From positions 1 through 51,464 of the forward strand of contig JAFRRJ010000023.1 of NCBI GenBank assembly GCA_017428155.1: 51,464 nt of DNA. Reading direction: 5' to 3'. The notes beneath the pieces are model-generated. The model was not told the origin of the DNA, did no database searches, and saw only the letters and a program-made list of their open reading frames with translations. This DNA comes from Clostridiales bacterium. Its GTDB lineage: Bacteria > Bacillota > Clostridia > Saccharofermentanales > Saccharofermentanaceae. The position numbers and the translations under genes are program-made. Positions 40,547 through 50,700 of this stretch are shown here, in pieces; positions within the stretch are counted from its first letter, which is position 1, and each line of letters begins with the position of its first letter.

Positions 40547-41965
40547 ATGACCGAGAACAGGAACAATACAGATATAAAGACCAGATATGAATTCCTGATC
40601 GCAGGGATCCTGGTTATTGTGCTCTGCATCAGCGCTTTCACGATATATAAGATCACAAGCTACATAAAATCAGAACGTGAAGCCGGTCAGATGGAGACAT
40701 CCGAAGAGCAGATCGACGGCACGGTTCTCATTGAAGTGGAGATCAGGGAGTCCCAGGAAAGCACGGATCCGGACTTAGAACCTGTGGAGTCACAGGAGGA
40801 TCCTGAAGCAGGGAACGCCGGCACCATCAGTATTCATGACGATATCCTTGTATTTACCACTACAAAAGCCGGTGAGAATTACTACAAATACAAATCTGAT
40901 GAAGGAAGGCTCAATCTTTATTCCGAACCTAAGGATATTGACGGCCCGAGACCTTCATTTGACGGAACCACAGCCTTTGAGGTATTGGGCTTCAGCAGGA
41001 ACGGCTGGGCGGCAATAAGATTCGGAGGCGAGCGATACTATGTTAAGAGTGCCGATATCGTAAAGACTGAAGCACCCGAAGATGCCCGGGAAGGGTATAC
41101 CGCTCCTGAAGATACCCAGAGGATAAGATTCTTCACACCCAGTGCGAGTGATGACATCGAATATGTTGTCACAATGAACACAAGAGGCTTTAACCTTCCC
41201 GATGTCATGAGCACAGGCAACTTTGTTGATCTTCAGGAAGGCGAGAGGGTCATAGTGGTCGCCAGAGGCGGAAACTGGTTCAAGATCATATACATGAATG
41301 CAGAATATTATGTCCTGAGCTATCTGGCTCCGAGGGCCGAATTCATTGAAAAGAATCCTGACGCGGTGATCGTCGACAACACAGGCTATGCTCCTGCAGG
41401 ATCTTCCGAGGCTGCTTCAAGTGCAGCAGCAGCCGGTGCGGAGGCACCTCCTGAAAGCAGCGATTCCGGTTCCGACGGGTCTTCTGAAGAGAAGGATAAT
41501 CCGGGTGATACGGGATCTTCTTCAGGAGATACCTCAAGTTCAGCAGACAGCACTGCTTCAGTATCAGGCTCTGCTTCTTATGTTAAGGAACTGCTCGATC
41601 TTACCAATGCAAAGCGTGCTGAAGCAGGCCTTTCTCCGCTTTCGTGGTCTGATACACTTGCAGGCTGTGCCAAGGCAAGAGCATCAGAGCTCCCGATGCT
41701 TTCGGATTACCAGAACATGAATCATCAGAGACCGAACGGACAGCCGTGGTATACGGTCAACGGTTATACATATGACAACAGCCCGATGTATGCGGAGAAT
41801 ATCGCTTACGGGCAGACATCCGCACAGGAGGTTTTCAATGCCTGGGTTGCGTCAGAGGGTCATTACAAGAACATGATGAATCCTGATTACAAGACTTTCG
41901 GCGCAGCGCTGTTTACGACTGACAGCGGATACAGGTATTACTGGATAGAGGAATTCGGATATTGA
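40547..41965 (+). CDS. Membrane-anchored CAP-domain (SCP/PR1) protein with SH3-like modules
   Basis: A 472-residue protein. A short cytoplasmic start is followed by one membrane helix (about 17-35), an acidic linker, two SH3-like modules (about 105-180 and 195-270; the first has 'GWAAIRFGGERYYVKSADI', the second 'NWFKIIYMNAEYYVLSYL'), a Ser/Ala/Gly-rich linker (about 285-340) and a C-terminal CAP domain (345-472). The CAP domain shows 'LLDLTNAKRAEAGLSPLSW', His in 'NMNHQRP', Glu in 'YAENIAYGQ' and His in 'SEGHYKNMMNP'. Such proteins act outside the cell, often at the wall; the enzymatic role of bacterial CAP domains is unsettled. Its stop codon overlaps the TTG start of the next gene. Confidence 0.88.
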   Translation: MTENRNNTDIKTRYEFLIAGILVIVLCISAFTIYKITSYIKSEREAGQMETSEEQIDGTVLIEVEIRESQESTDPDLEPVESQEDPEAGNAGTISIHDDILVFTTTKAGENYYKYKSDEGRLNLYSEPKDIDGPRPSFDGTTAFEVLGFSRNGWAAIRFGGERYYVKSADIVKTEAPEDAREGYTAPEDTQRIRFFTPSASDDIEYVVTMNTRGFNLPDVMSTGNFVDLQEGERVIVVARGGNWFKIIYMNAEYYVLSYLAPRAEFIEKNPDAVIVDNTGYAPAGSSEAASSAAAAGAEAPPESSDSGSDGSSEEKDNPGDTGSSSGDTSSSADSTASVSGSASYVKELLDLTNAKRAEAGLSPLSWSDTLAGCAKARASELPMLSDYQNMNHQRPNGQPWYTVNGYTYDNSPMYAENIAYGQTSAQEVFNAWVASEGHYKNMMNPDYKTFGAALFTTDSGYRYYWIEEFGY

Positions 41966-43533
41966 GTCTGAGAAGTGACAGGATCACCGGAGCTTTGGTA
42001 AAGCATCCGTTTGTTATATCGGCAGTCCTTGTCCTTGCCGTTCTTGCCGCAACAGGAATGCAGATAAACAACAATATCCTGGTATGCTCCATCATGGTCA
42101 CGGGCTATATTCTGGTGGCCGGATACGGATTATATCTTAAGAAAGCCCGAAAACTCTCGGACGAGGCACTGACCGCAATTATTTTCGCGCTCGGATTTAT
42201 CTTAAGACTCGGCTATGTACTCTATACGAGTATTGAGATAAGACAGAATGACATAGGCGTATTTCAGGAAGGCAATTACAATATCTTCCATTCGGGATAT
42301 ATCCTTTTCATGCGCGACAGATTCTCAATACCGGACTTTGACGTAAGAATCGGCGGACAGTTCTATCACCCGCCCTTCCATTATTTTGTATCTGCTGTCT
42401 TCCTTAAGATCTATGAGTTATTCCTGCCTGCAGGAACCCATAATTATGAGGCTTTGCAGGCTTTATCACTGCTCTGGTCACAGTATTCCCTGATAATGAT
42501 CTTCAAGGTTTTAAAGCTTCTCGGGATCAGAGAAGAAGATCACGTGACTTCCGCATATATCATTTCAGCTTTCCCGGTATTTACTCTGCTGTCGGGTTCT
42601 ATCAACAACGATGTGCTGTCGGTCCTTTTGTTCTTCACCGGTTTCTATTTTGGACTCAAGTGGTTTAAGGACGGTTCATGGAAGGACATTATCTTCTCGG
42701 CACTTGCCATAGGCTTTGGTATGATGACCAAGCTTTCGGTCGGCATCATCGCATTTCCTTTGGGATTCCTCTTCATTGTCAGATTTATCAAGGACCTGAA
42801 GGATAAGGCGGGAAAGAAGACCGGGGCAAGGAGCTTTTTGCAGCTGGTGGTTTTCGCTGTCATATGCGCACCGCTGGGACTCTGGTACGAGATCAGGAAT
42901 TATCTTAAGTTCGGTGTTCCGCTCGGCTATGTGCTGAGGTCGACAAACACATATCAGGATATCAGCAGGTTCACGCCTTTCCAGAGACTGTTCGGATTCT
43001 ATGGATTCCCGATCGAGGACTACTATATCAATCTCGGATCTGACGGCGAACAGGACTACAATATTTTTATTACGATGGTCAAGACAGCACTTTTCGGTGA
43101 GGAGAATTACAGGGATGACCTTACAATGAGCATGGCAGGATATGTCCTTCTCATCGTATTCCTTGTCATGATTGCTATTGCTCTTGCAGGCTTTGTTACT
43201 ATGCTTGTCAGGCTCAAGAAGAGGGGACATATATTAGAAGACCTGTCGATGGCTGTCCTTGTTGTTGCTGAAGCCGTATCGGTGATAACGTTCTCTTTTA
43301 AGTATCCTCATATCTGTTCAATGAATTTCAGATACAGCACGCCGCTCATCCTCTGCGGCACGGTATTCTATCTGAATTCGGGAAGCATAAAGATCCCGGG
43401 AATATCAGAAGAACTTACCTCGAAGCTGACAAAGGTTACCGGCATGGCGTTCTTTGTGCTCTCAATACTTTTCTATACGATACTTTGGACTTATGTTAAG
43501 GGTGATGTACAGGTGGTTGATCCGGTATGGTAG
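41962..43533 (+). CDS. PMT/ArnT-like membrane glycosyltransferase, first of a pair
   Basis: A 523-residue protein with about eleven to twelve membrane helices. An outer loop after helix 3 has 'IEIRQNDIGVF' with an Asp in the place of the catalytic acid of GT-C enzymes, then 'RIGGQFYHPPFHYFVSAVFLKIYELF', which is typical of the dolichyl-phosphate-mannose-mannosyltransferase-like (GT39/GT83) superfamily. Such enzymes take a sugar from a polyprenyl-phosphate carrier and add it outside the membrane. The start is TTG at 41962 (TTGA overlap with the previous stop), behind GAGGAA. It is coupled to the next gene by a 7-bp overlap. Confidence 0.78.
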   Translation: MSLRSDRITGALVKHPFVISAVLVLAVLAATGMQINNNILVCSIMVTGYILVAGYGLYLKKARKLSDEALTAIIFALGFILRLGYVLYTSIEIRQNDIGVFQEGNYNIFHSGYILFMRDRFSIPDFDVRIGGQFYHPPFHYFVSAVFLKIYELFLPAGTHNYEALQALSLLWSQYSLIMIFKVLKLLGIREEDHVTSAYIISAFPVFTLLSGSINNDVLSVLLFFTGFYFGLKWFKDGSWKDIIFSALAIGFGMMTKLSVGIIAFPLGFLFIVRFIKDLKDKAGKKTGARSFLQLVVFAVICAPLGLWYEIRNYLKFGVPLGYVLRSTNTYQDISRFTPFQRLFGFYGFPIEDYYINLGSDGEQDYNIFITMVKTALFGEENYRDDLTMSMAGYVLLIVFLVMIAIALAGFVTMLVRLKKRGHILEDLSMAVLVVAEAVSVITFSFKYPHICSMNFRYSTPLILCGTVFYLNSGSIKIPGISEELTSKLTKVTGMAFFVLSILFYTILWTYVKGDVQVVDPVW

Positions 43534-45332
43534 ACAAGACTTCTTCAGGCAGGGATTTCAGGGATATTGCAAAAGGTTTTGGCGTGTGCACCATAGCCGT
43601 TCTCTTCGTTTATATTCTGACGGGAATGAACGCAGTAAATATGAGAGAAGCACATTCTGCCGCATTGATAACCGTCTTTACGGTATGCTGCATCTTTTAT
43701 CTTGCATGTGTTCTGGCAAAGAAGGCTTCATTTAAATATCTGTCGCTTCTTTCCGTCATCCCCTTATTCGGCCTTTATTATCTGGTCTTCATGCTGACAT
43801 TCAATGCCGCAGAAAGAAGGATGATCGTCTGCCTGAAGATCATGGAGATGATATTCATGTGGGGCGGACTCGGCACATTGTTTGTTTCTCTGGCCGTACT
43901 GTTTCTGGCTCACAGATTGACTGCAAAAGATGTACTTATCGCACTTCTTGCCGCCGGATTTGTCATTCGCACCGTGATGGTGCTGTTTACACCTCTTAAT
44001 TTCTTCCAGCATGACGTATCCAATTTCTCGGGAGAGGATAACTGCTTCCACGACGACTATATCCTGTTCATCTACAATCACTTTGCTATTCCCGACGGCG
44101 ACGTGAGAGATTACGGCATGTTCTACCATCCGCCGCTCCATTACCTTATAAGCGCTGTCCTTCTTAAGATCCAGAATGCTCTTCCGGTAAGGTTTTCCAC
44201 CGATATCAACGGGCTTAAGATGCTTCCGATGCTTTGGACATCCTATCTTATCCTGTTCGCACTGAAGATACTGGAATGGTTCGAACTCAAGGGAAAGGCT
44301 CTGCTATTCTCCATAGCAATGATCATCTTCTGTCCGCAGATGATATTCCTTGCAATCCAGGTCAATAACGATGCTTTGGCGCTGATGCTCTTTGTAGCAT
44401 CATTCTTTGCAGTTCTTAAGTGGTATTCCAAACCGGAGCTTACCACCATAATCTTCCTTGCTCTGGCGATCGGATGTGCCATGATGTCCAAACTCTCGAT
44501 GGGATTTATCGCATTCCCTGTCGCATGGATCTTCCTTGCGAAGTTCATGGAGACAATGAAGGCGGCAAAAGGCTCAAAGGACAGAAAGGCCGGGAACAGA
44601 TTAAAGGATCTTATCAAGCAGTTTGCTCTATTTGCTGTTACGGTATTCCCTCTGGGTCTGTGGTTCCCTCTGCGCAATCTTATCTCTTACGGAACACCTG
44701 TTACTTACGTCTATAAGATAGATTCCTCCGCTCAGCAGGATGTATATATGTATTCGCTCTGGGAGAGATTCATTGCACCCTCAAAGGAGCTCCTCAAGTA
44801 CCCTTTCTTAAGAGTCGGAGGCACGGTCAATGACTTTAATATTCCTCTTGCACTTGTAAAGACAGGTCTTTTTGACGAGCGGAAATCACTGGACAATTAT
44901 CTTATCGTTACCGGCCACATAATGCTCGCCATAGCGTATGTGTTCGTCCTGACGGTTATCGTCCTGGCAGTTGCCGGAGCACGCAGAAGATTCATAAAGA
45001 ACGGGCGGAAGCTCTTTGCCGATCCCGCAAGGACGGCTCTCTGGATAATGGCAGCAGTCCTTATACTTCCCGAGATATTATTCTGCTTTACAAACCCCGT
45101 TGTCTGCACGCAGAGCTTCAGGTATATAGCACCTGTTCTCGTGCCTGCCGCATACTGGAGCGGAAGCATTATAAGCATGAGTGAAGAAGAAAAGAGTTCC
45201 AAGGCTTTAAAGGCGGGATCATGGTGCTTCATGATCATTTCCTGCCTGTTCGTTATATCCGTGCTGTTGTTCTACGGACCGTTCGCCCAGTATTCGCTGC
45301 CCTGGGAATTTCTGATAGCAAAGAGCGCCTGA
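43527..45332 (+). CDS. PMT/ArnT-like membrane glycosyltransferase, second of a pair
   Basis: A 601-residue paralogue of the preceding gene with an extra N-terminal block of helices. The outer loop 'LNFFQHDVSNFSGEDNCFHDDYILFIYNHFAIPDGDVRDYGMFYHPPLHYLISAVLLKI' matches the first copy closely, again with an acidic residue after 'Q(H/N)D'. 'IQVNNDALALMLFVASFFAVLKWY' and 'KLSMGFIAFPVAW' are also shared. Translation is coupled (ATG inside the previous gene's end). The two enzymes may add different sugars to the same carrier or protein, perhaps the CAP-domain protein in the same operon. This gene's TGA directly touches the stop of the next, convergent gene. Confidence 0.78.
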   Translation: MVDKTSSGRDFRDIAKGFGVCTIAVLFVYILTGMNAVNMREAHSAALITVFTVCCIFYLACVLAKKASFKYLSLLSVIPLFGLYYLVFMLTFNAAERRMIVCLKIMEMIFMWGGLGTLFVSLAVLFLAHRLTAKDVLIALLAAGFVIRTVMVLFTPLNFFQHDVSNFSGEDNCFHDDYILFIYNHFAIPDGDVRDYGMFYHPPLHYLISAVLLKIQNALPVRFSTDINGLKMLPMLWTSYLILFALKILEWFELKGKALLFSIAMIIFCPQMIFLAIQVNNDALALMLFVASFFAVLKWYSKPELTTIIFLALAIGCAMMSKLSMGFIAFPVAWIFLAKFMETMKAAKGSKDRKAGNRLKDLIKQFALFAVTVFPLGLWFPLRNLISYGTPVTYVYKIDSSAQQDVYMYSLWERFIAPSKELLKYPFLRVGGTVNDFNIPLALVKTGLFDERKSLDNYLIVTGHIMLAIAYVFVLTVIVLAVAGARRRFIKNGRKLFADPARTALWIMAAVLILPEILFCFTNPVVCTQSFRYIAPVLVPAAYWSGSIISMSEEEKSSKALKAGSWCFMIISCLFVISVLLFYGPFAQYSLPWEFLIAKSA

Positions 45333-45965
45333 TCAGGTGATCTCCTGTCCGGAGCCGAGAGCCCTGCCTGATAAGATGTCTCTCCAGTGTTTGCCTTCAA
45401 GTTCATAGATCATTGCCACAGCAGCATTGATCTCCTCATCTGTCCCGTTAGAATCAACAAAGGCCAGAAGGCCTGCTATCTGTATCATATCTGTCTCGAT
45501 AGACTTAAGAAAATCACCCGGAGTTGTCATTACGCCACCGCACTGGCTGTATGAGAAATCAACTGCCGCCAGGGGATAGATAAAGCTCTCGCACTGGTCA
45601 TCCAATACTGAAGGCAATACGCGGAGCAGATCTCTGACAAGGTCTTTTGGAAGGCCGGCGATCAGATCCCATGACAGGTCCGTCGCACCGCCTGAATCTG
45701 ATCTTATATATTCGAGAAGATCGCCGTGCATTGCGAATTGTCTTATGAAGTCCTGTTCGACAGGATCGAAAACACCGTCGGCGCAGGCAACACTTAAAAG
45801 AACTCCCTGAAGGATCATATCAAACTGCGCAAGTGTCAGTTCGGCATCGTAATTGCTTCCGGTTACATTCTGGAAGACCTTGTCCATTGCACGGATCGTT
45901 GCTTCCGCATGATCGTAAGCCTGAGCCGCTTTATCCAATATATCCTGTCTGTCGTAGCTTTCCAT
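45333..45965 (-). CDS. Soluble TerB-like protein of unknown function
   Basis: A 210-residue, mostly helical, acidic soluble protein. The segment 'LLSVACADGVFDPVEQDFIRQF' resembles the TerB-like 'A.ADG..d..E..~i' signature. Cys, Gln and Gly in 'SYSQCGGVMTTPGDFL' are unexplained. TerB-type folds bind metal ions and serve envelope or tellurite stress modules; this link is tentative. GGGAG precedes the ATG by seven bases. It is convergent with the glycosyltransferase operon, with zero bases between the two stop codons. Confidence 0.5.
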   Translation of the reverse strand: MESYDRQDILDKAAQAYDHAEATIRAMDKVFQNVTGSNYDAELTLAQFDMILQGVLLSVACADGVFDPVEQDFIRQFAMHGDLLEYIRSDSGGATDLSWDLIAGLPKDLVRDLLRVLPSVLDDQCESFIYPLAAVDFSYSQCGGVMTTPGDFLKSIETDMIQIAGLLAFVDSNGTDEEINAAVAMIYELEGKHWRDILSGRALGSGQEIT

Positions 45966-46056
45966 GAAATGCTCCCGGAGCTTTAAGTTTATGACGCTAT
46001 TTTATTCCCGGATGACTGCTATTGCAAAGGTGCGAATTTGAGGCGGAGCCGGTTTT

Positions 46057-46066
46057 CGCGCGCGCG
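46057..46066. other. Alternating CG run
   Basis: Ten bases of strict C-G alternation lie in the divergent gap between the TerB-like gene and the SseB-type gene, flanked by TTTT on one side. Such runs can form Z-DNA under negative supercoiling and are rare in this GC range. Confidence 0.4.
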
Positions 46067-46091
46067 TTATAAAGAAAGTGAACTTCGAATA

Positions 46092-46100
46092 TGCTATAAT
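46092..46100 (+). promoter_or_regulatory. Extended -10 promoter of the SseB-type gene
   Basis: TGCTATAAT is an extended -10 element (TGnTATAAT) about 41 bases before the ATG. No -35 box is needed for such promoters and none is obvious. Confidence 0.55.
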
Positions 46101-46140
46101 CTTTTGTCGGATAAAGAAAAAGTGAAGGAGCTTTGACAAG

Positions 46141-47601
46141 ATGCCTTTGTTTGGAAAGAAAAAGAAGACAGACGAGCAGGACAACAGTTCTGCAGAGAAT
46201 AAAAACAGCAGCGTCTCTGACGAGATGAAGATAATTCTTGAGGCCCGTGAGGAAGAGCAGCAGGAAAGAAAGGCCCGTGCCGAGGAAAGACAGCAGGTTC
46301 AGGAGCAGGTCTCAAAAGAGATGAGTAAGCTTGAAGAACAGTCTTTGCATGCTTCCAAAGCCCTGCTTGAAGGCATGGTGAAGCCCTCCGGCATGACTTT
46401 CTTCGTTATCGTTGATGAGATCCCCTTAAGTGCAGTTCCCGAGAAGGAAGGCAATATCGTTATCCGCGGCAACATCAGAGGCACGGCAAAGACCGGAATG
46501 GATGTTTATCTTTATCAGGGTCATGGCGACAGGTTCAGCGTCAGGATCGAGAAGATCAGGAACGATAACAGGGAATTTGTCGATGAGATTACATATGAAA
46601 GGGCAGAGATCGAGATAACAAGAGGCGATATTCCGATGCCTGCAGATCCCGATGAGAACGCTTCAAGACCGGTAAAGAGATTTGCGGTCCTTACCGACAG
46701 CAAGGGAATCGAAGATACCAAGGATCCGTCATGCAAGGGCCTGGCGGCTGCAGGCAACCCAAGAACGATCGCAATGCTGTGCGAATACGGCAAGTTCGGC
46801 GATGAGCCTATATATTTCGGCACATTGATGGACAGTGTCATAACATCCGAGTTCATGACGCTTGCAAAGATCGGCAATTCCAAAAACGGCAAGAGCCATG
46901 TCGCGTTTATGTCCATAAAGACGAAGAAAGAACCCAATGTGAATTATCTTCCGGTCTTCACGGATCTTAAGCTCGCCAAGATGGCTCAGAAGAGCAGCTT
47001 CGGCAAGCAGAGCGGTTCCAACCAGAGTTTTGCACTGAGCTTTGCCCAGGTTGCGGCTCTTTCAAGAGATAACAATAACAAGGGATTCATCATCAATCCC
47101 GGCGGACCTGTCTCTATCACGATCCCCAAGCCTCTTATCGATAACCTGGTAAAGACCAACACATTTACCGAGAGATTCGGTGAGGGCGCAGGTGACAATG
47201 TGTCATTCGCGCTTGGCGGTTCCGGTAACAAGGCTCTTGATGACTTCAGGGCAAAGGGCGGTCCTGATCTTCCGGGAATGCAGAAGGTCATCATCAAGAA
47301 TCCTACAGACACACCTGAATTCACAGAACTCGAGAAGACTGTAAAGACATACTGCGAAGCACATAAGGATATCGAGAAGGTCATGATCCTTATCTCATCG
47401 CCCGAGAACGATCCTGACGATCAGACGTATCTTTGTGTAGTGGATTGTCCTGACAGTTCGATTGCCGAAGAATGCAAGGCGCTTGCAGAAGCAGTAAAGC
47501 CCTGCCTTAAGACGGTCAAAAAGGTTCAGTTCATCCAGTTCAGCAAACTTCCGCAGAAAGAGGATTTTGCTCAGAAGGCAACCTGGCTTTATATGAGATA
47601 A
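46141..47601 (+). CDS. SseB-type protein with a translation-factor-like beta barrel
   Basis: A 486-residue soluble protein. Residues 1-75 are highly charged and coiled ('EAREEEQQERKARAEERQQVQEQ'). Residues 80-170 resemble domain 2 of translational GTPases ('GMTFFVIVDEI', 'GNIVIRGNIRGTAKTGMDVYLYQG', 'EITRGDIP'). Residues 245-340 match the SseB N-terminal domain ('YLPVFTDLKLAKMAQKSS', 'KGFIINPGGPVSITIPKPLIDNL'), and the last 95 residues fit the SseB C-terminal domain ('VMILISSPENDPDDQTYLCVVDC'). SseB was named for serine sensitivity in E. coli; its biochemistry is unclear. AAGGAG lies about 12 bases before the ATG. Confidence 0.7.
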   Translation: MPLFGKKKKTDEQDNSSAENKNSSVSDEMKIILEAREEEQQERKARAEERQQVQEQVSKEMSKLEEQSLHASKALLEGMVKPSGMTFFVIVDEIPLSAVPEKEGNIVIRGNIRGTAKTGMDVYLYQGHGDRFSVRIEKIRNDNREFVDEITYERAEIEITRGDIPMPADPDENASRPVKRFAVLTDSKGIEDTKDPSCKGLAAAGNPRTIAMLCEYGKFGDEPIYFGTLMDSVITSEFMTLAKIGNSKNGKSHVAFMSIKTKKEPNVNYLPVFTDLKLAKMAQKSSFGKQSGSNQSFALSFAQVAALSRDNNNKGFIINPGGPVSITIPKPLIDNLVKTNTFTERFGEGAGDNVSFALGGSGNKALDDFRAKGGPDLPGMQKVIIKNPTDTPEFTELEKTVKTYCEAHKDIEKVMILISSPENDPDDQTYLCVVDCPDSSIAEECKALAEAVKPCLKTVKKVQFIQFSKLPQKEDFAQKATWLYMR

Positions 47602-47787
47602 CCGCAATAAGGTATAGCTTCAGATATAAAAGAAGGCAACTGATCCGTACTTTTTCATAATGGAATAAGGGAGAAGCACGCGCAGAAGAAGGCGGATCTA
47701 TAACCCTCCTGTTTACTCGGATTTATCTGATAATTAACAGTTATTGTAAACATTGTTCATTATGCGCGTGATAGAATTTGCATTAAT

Positions 47788-50700
47788 ATGCTTCAGATTA
47801 AAGACATACATAAGGAGTACAAGACAGGAAACCTTGTACAGAAGGCGCTCGACGGAGTGTCCCTGAATCTCAGGGACAATGAGTTTGTTGCGATACTGGG
47901 TCCTTCAGGCTCAGGCAAGACCACTCTTCTTAACATTATCGGAGGTCTTGACCGCTACGATTCGGGAGATCTCATTATCAACGGTGTATCGACAAAACGT
48001 TACAAGGACAGGGACTGGGATTCATACAGAAACCATACGATCGGCTTCGTATTTCAGAGCTATAACCTGATACCCCACCAGACTGTTCTTTCCAACGTTG
48101 AACTGGCACTTACTATCTCAGGAATATCAAGAAAAGAACGCAAACAGAGAGCACTTGATGCTTTGGAGAAAGTCGGCTTGAGAGAGCAGGCACACAAGAA
48201 GCCTAATCAGATGTCAGGCGGTCAGATGCAGAGAGTTGCGATCGCAAGAGCTCTTGTCAATGATCCGGACATCCTTCTCGCGGATGAGCCGACAGGAGCA
48301 CTTGATACAGATACCAGTATTCAGGTTATGGATCTTCTCAAGGAAGTCGCCAAGGACCGCCTTGTGGTTATGGTTACACACAATCCTGAGCTTGCAGAGG
48401 AATATGCAACAAGGATCGTAAAGCTCAGAGACGGACGGATCACGGATGACAGCGATCCCTTTAAGCCTGAAGAGAATGCGGACACGCTTAATCCGGTTCA
48501 TAAGAACCTCGGCAAGGCATCCATGAGTTTTCTTACTGCTCTTGCCCTGAGTTTTAATAACCTCTGGACCAAAAAGACCAGAACTATCCTGGTGGCTTTT
48601 GCAGGATCCATCGGAATTATCGGAATCGCTCTTATACTGTCACTTTCAAACGGTGTAAACACATATATCGACAGGATCGAAGCACAGACCCTGTCCCAGT
48701 ATCCCTTGTCTATCGAGTCATCATCCATTTCCTTTATGTCTATGATGATGGTCTCGACCGAGACATGGGAGCCTGCAAAAGAAGGAGAGGTAACAGAGGT
48801 CCCTTCCGTAAGCCAGATCCTTTCAACAGTAAGGACTAATGACCTTGTATCTCTAAAAGAGTATTTTGACAGCGGGAAGACCAACATCTATGAACTCGTG
48901 AACGGTATCGAATACTCCTATAATCTGGATCCGCAGATCTTCTATTACAACAGGGGAACAGGTGACTACAGGCAGGTTAACCCTAATAATGACTTTGCTT
49001 CGATGGGACTCACATCATCCAGTGTTTTCTCGTCTGCATATTCCATGAATGTATTTTTCGAGATGCCGGAGAATGAATCTCTTTACATAAACCAGTACAA
49101 TATCAAAGCAGGCAGATGGCCTGAGAATTCACAGGAGGCTGTCCTTGTCCTCACACAGAACGGTGCGGTCACCGATTATATCATCTATGCATTCGGCTTA
49201 AGAGATACTGAGGAACTGGACCGTATGATCAGGGACTTCAGCAACGGTATCGAAGTCGTAACAGATCAGGAATACTATACATGGCACTACGAGGACTTCA
49301 TGGGAACGACATTCAAAGTCATTCCCGCTTATGAGTTCTACAAGTACGACGATGTAAACAAGATCTATTCCGATATGCGCAAGAGCAAGGATTATATGAG
49401 AGATCTTCTGAACAAGGCACAGGACCTCAAGATCGTCGGCATCGTTCAGCCCAAGCCCGGTGAGGATATCTGGATGCTTGATTCGGGTATCTACTATGGC
49501 TCTGACCTTGTTGAGGAGCTGAGACAGAGTGCCGCGGATTCCGATATTGTAAAGGCACAGCTTGCGGACCGTGAGGTAAACGTTCTTACCGGTGAGCGAT
49601 TCGACGAGGAGGAATCCGATTTTGATATGAGCAAGCTCTTCTCGATCGATGAGGATGCTATCCAGGATGCATTCAAGTTCGATGAGGATAAGCTGAGCTT
49701 CGATGAGGATGCTTTCGGCGACATGAGCGGAATGGACCTTTCCGGTGCATTCGGAGGTGCCATGCCGGGTCTTACCAATGACCAGCTCCAGGGACTTCTT
49801 AAAGGCGTCGACTTCAAAGTTGATACGGACGCTCTGGCTGTCGGACTGCAGACCATCTTCACGGACTATATAGACTACGCTTCAGCAAATCCCACGACGG
49901 ATTACGAGAAGCTTCCGGACTCAATGTCCAATTACATTTCCTCTCCTGCCGGCAGCAAGGTCTTGAGAGAACAGCTTATCAAGATCCTCCTGGAGAGCGG
50001 TGCGACAAACATCGACCAGGACATCGTCAACGGTGCCCTGAGCAAACTCATGCAGGGCTTCTGGGCATATGCTTTCACACACGGAATGGATCTTACGGAC
50101 CAGGACCGTTATTCGGAATATTTCCAGACATATCTGGAGAGTGAGGAGGGTCAGAAGGCTTTGGACGAACAGTCTGAGGTCATCATGGCTGAGGTCACAT
50201 CCAAGGTCGACATCACTCCCGAACAGGCTCAGGAGGTCGCGCAGGCCCTGCTTGACGGATACAGCGAATATGCAGAAGAGAACGGTCTGCCGAACCCCAA
50301 GGCACTTCCTGATTCCCTCAAGGAATATATGGATACGGACAGGGCTAAGCAGCTTGTAACATATACGATCACAACATCCATCAATACCGATGAGATCGTA
50401 AGCACGGTAATGAAAAATGTATCCGGCATGACATCCCAGATGATGACACAGATATCGGACGGTATTCAGAAGGCGATGGGTATGGTCGTTGAGAGACTTG
50501 CGGCCAACATGACAAACGCTCTGAAGGAAACATTCGAAGACTTCGGAAGTGCATTGACTATCGATCAGGATGCATTTGCTGCAGCCTTTAAGTTCAATAT
50601 GGGCGAGAATGAGCTTCAGTCGTTCATGAATGAGATGATGGGCAGCGGTATCTCATCGGCGGAGGGAAATCTTCAGGATTTCGGTTACTGCGACAAGGAC

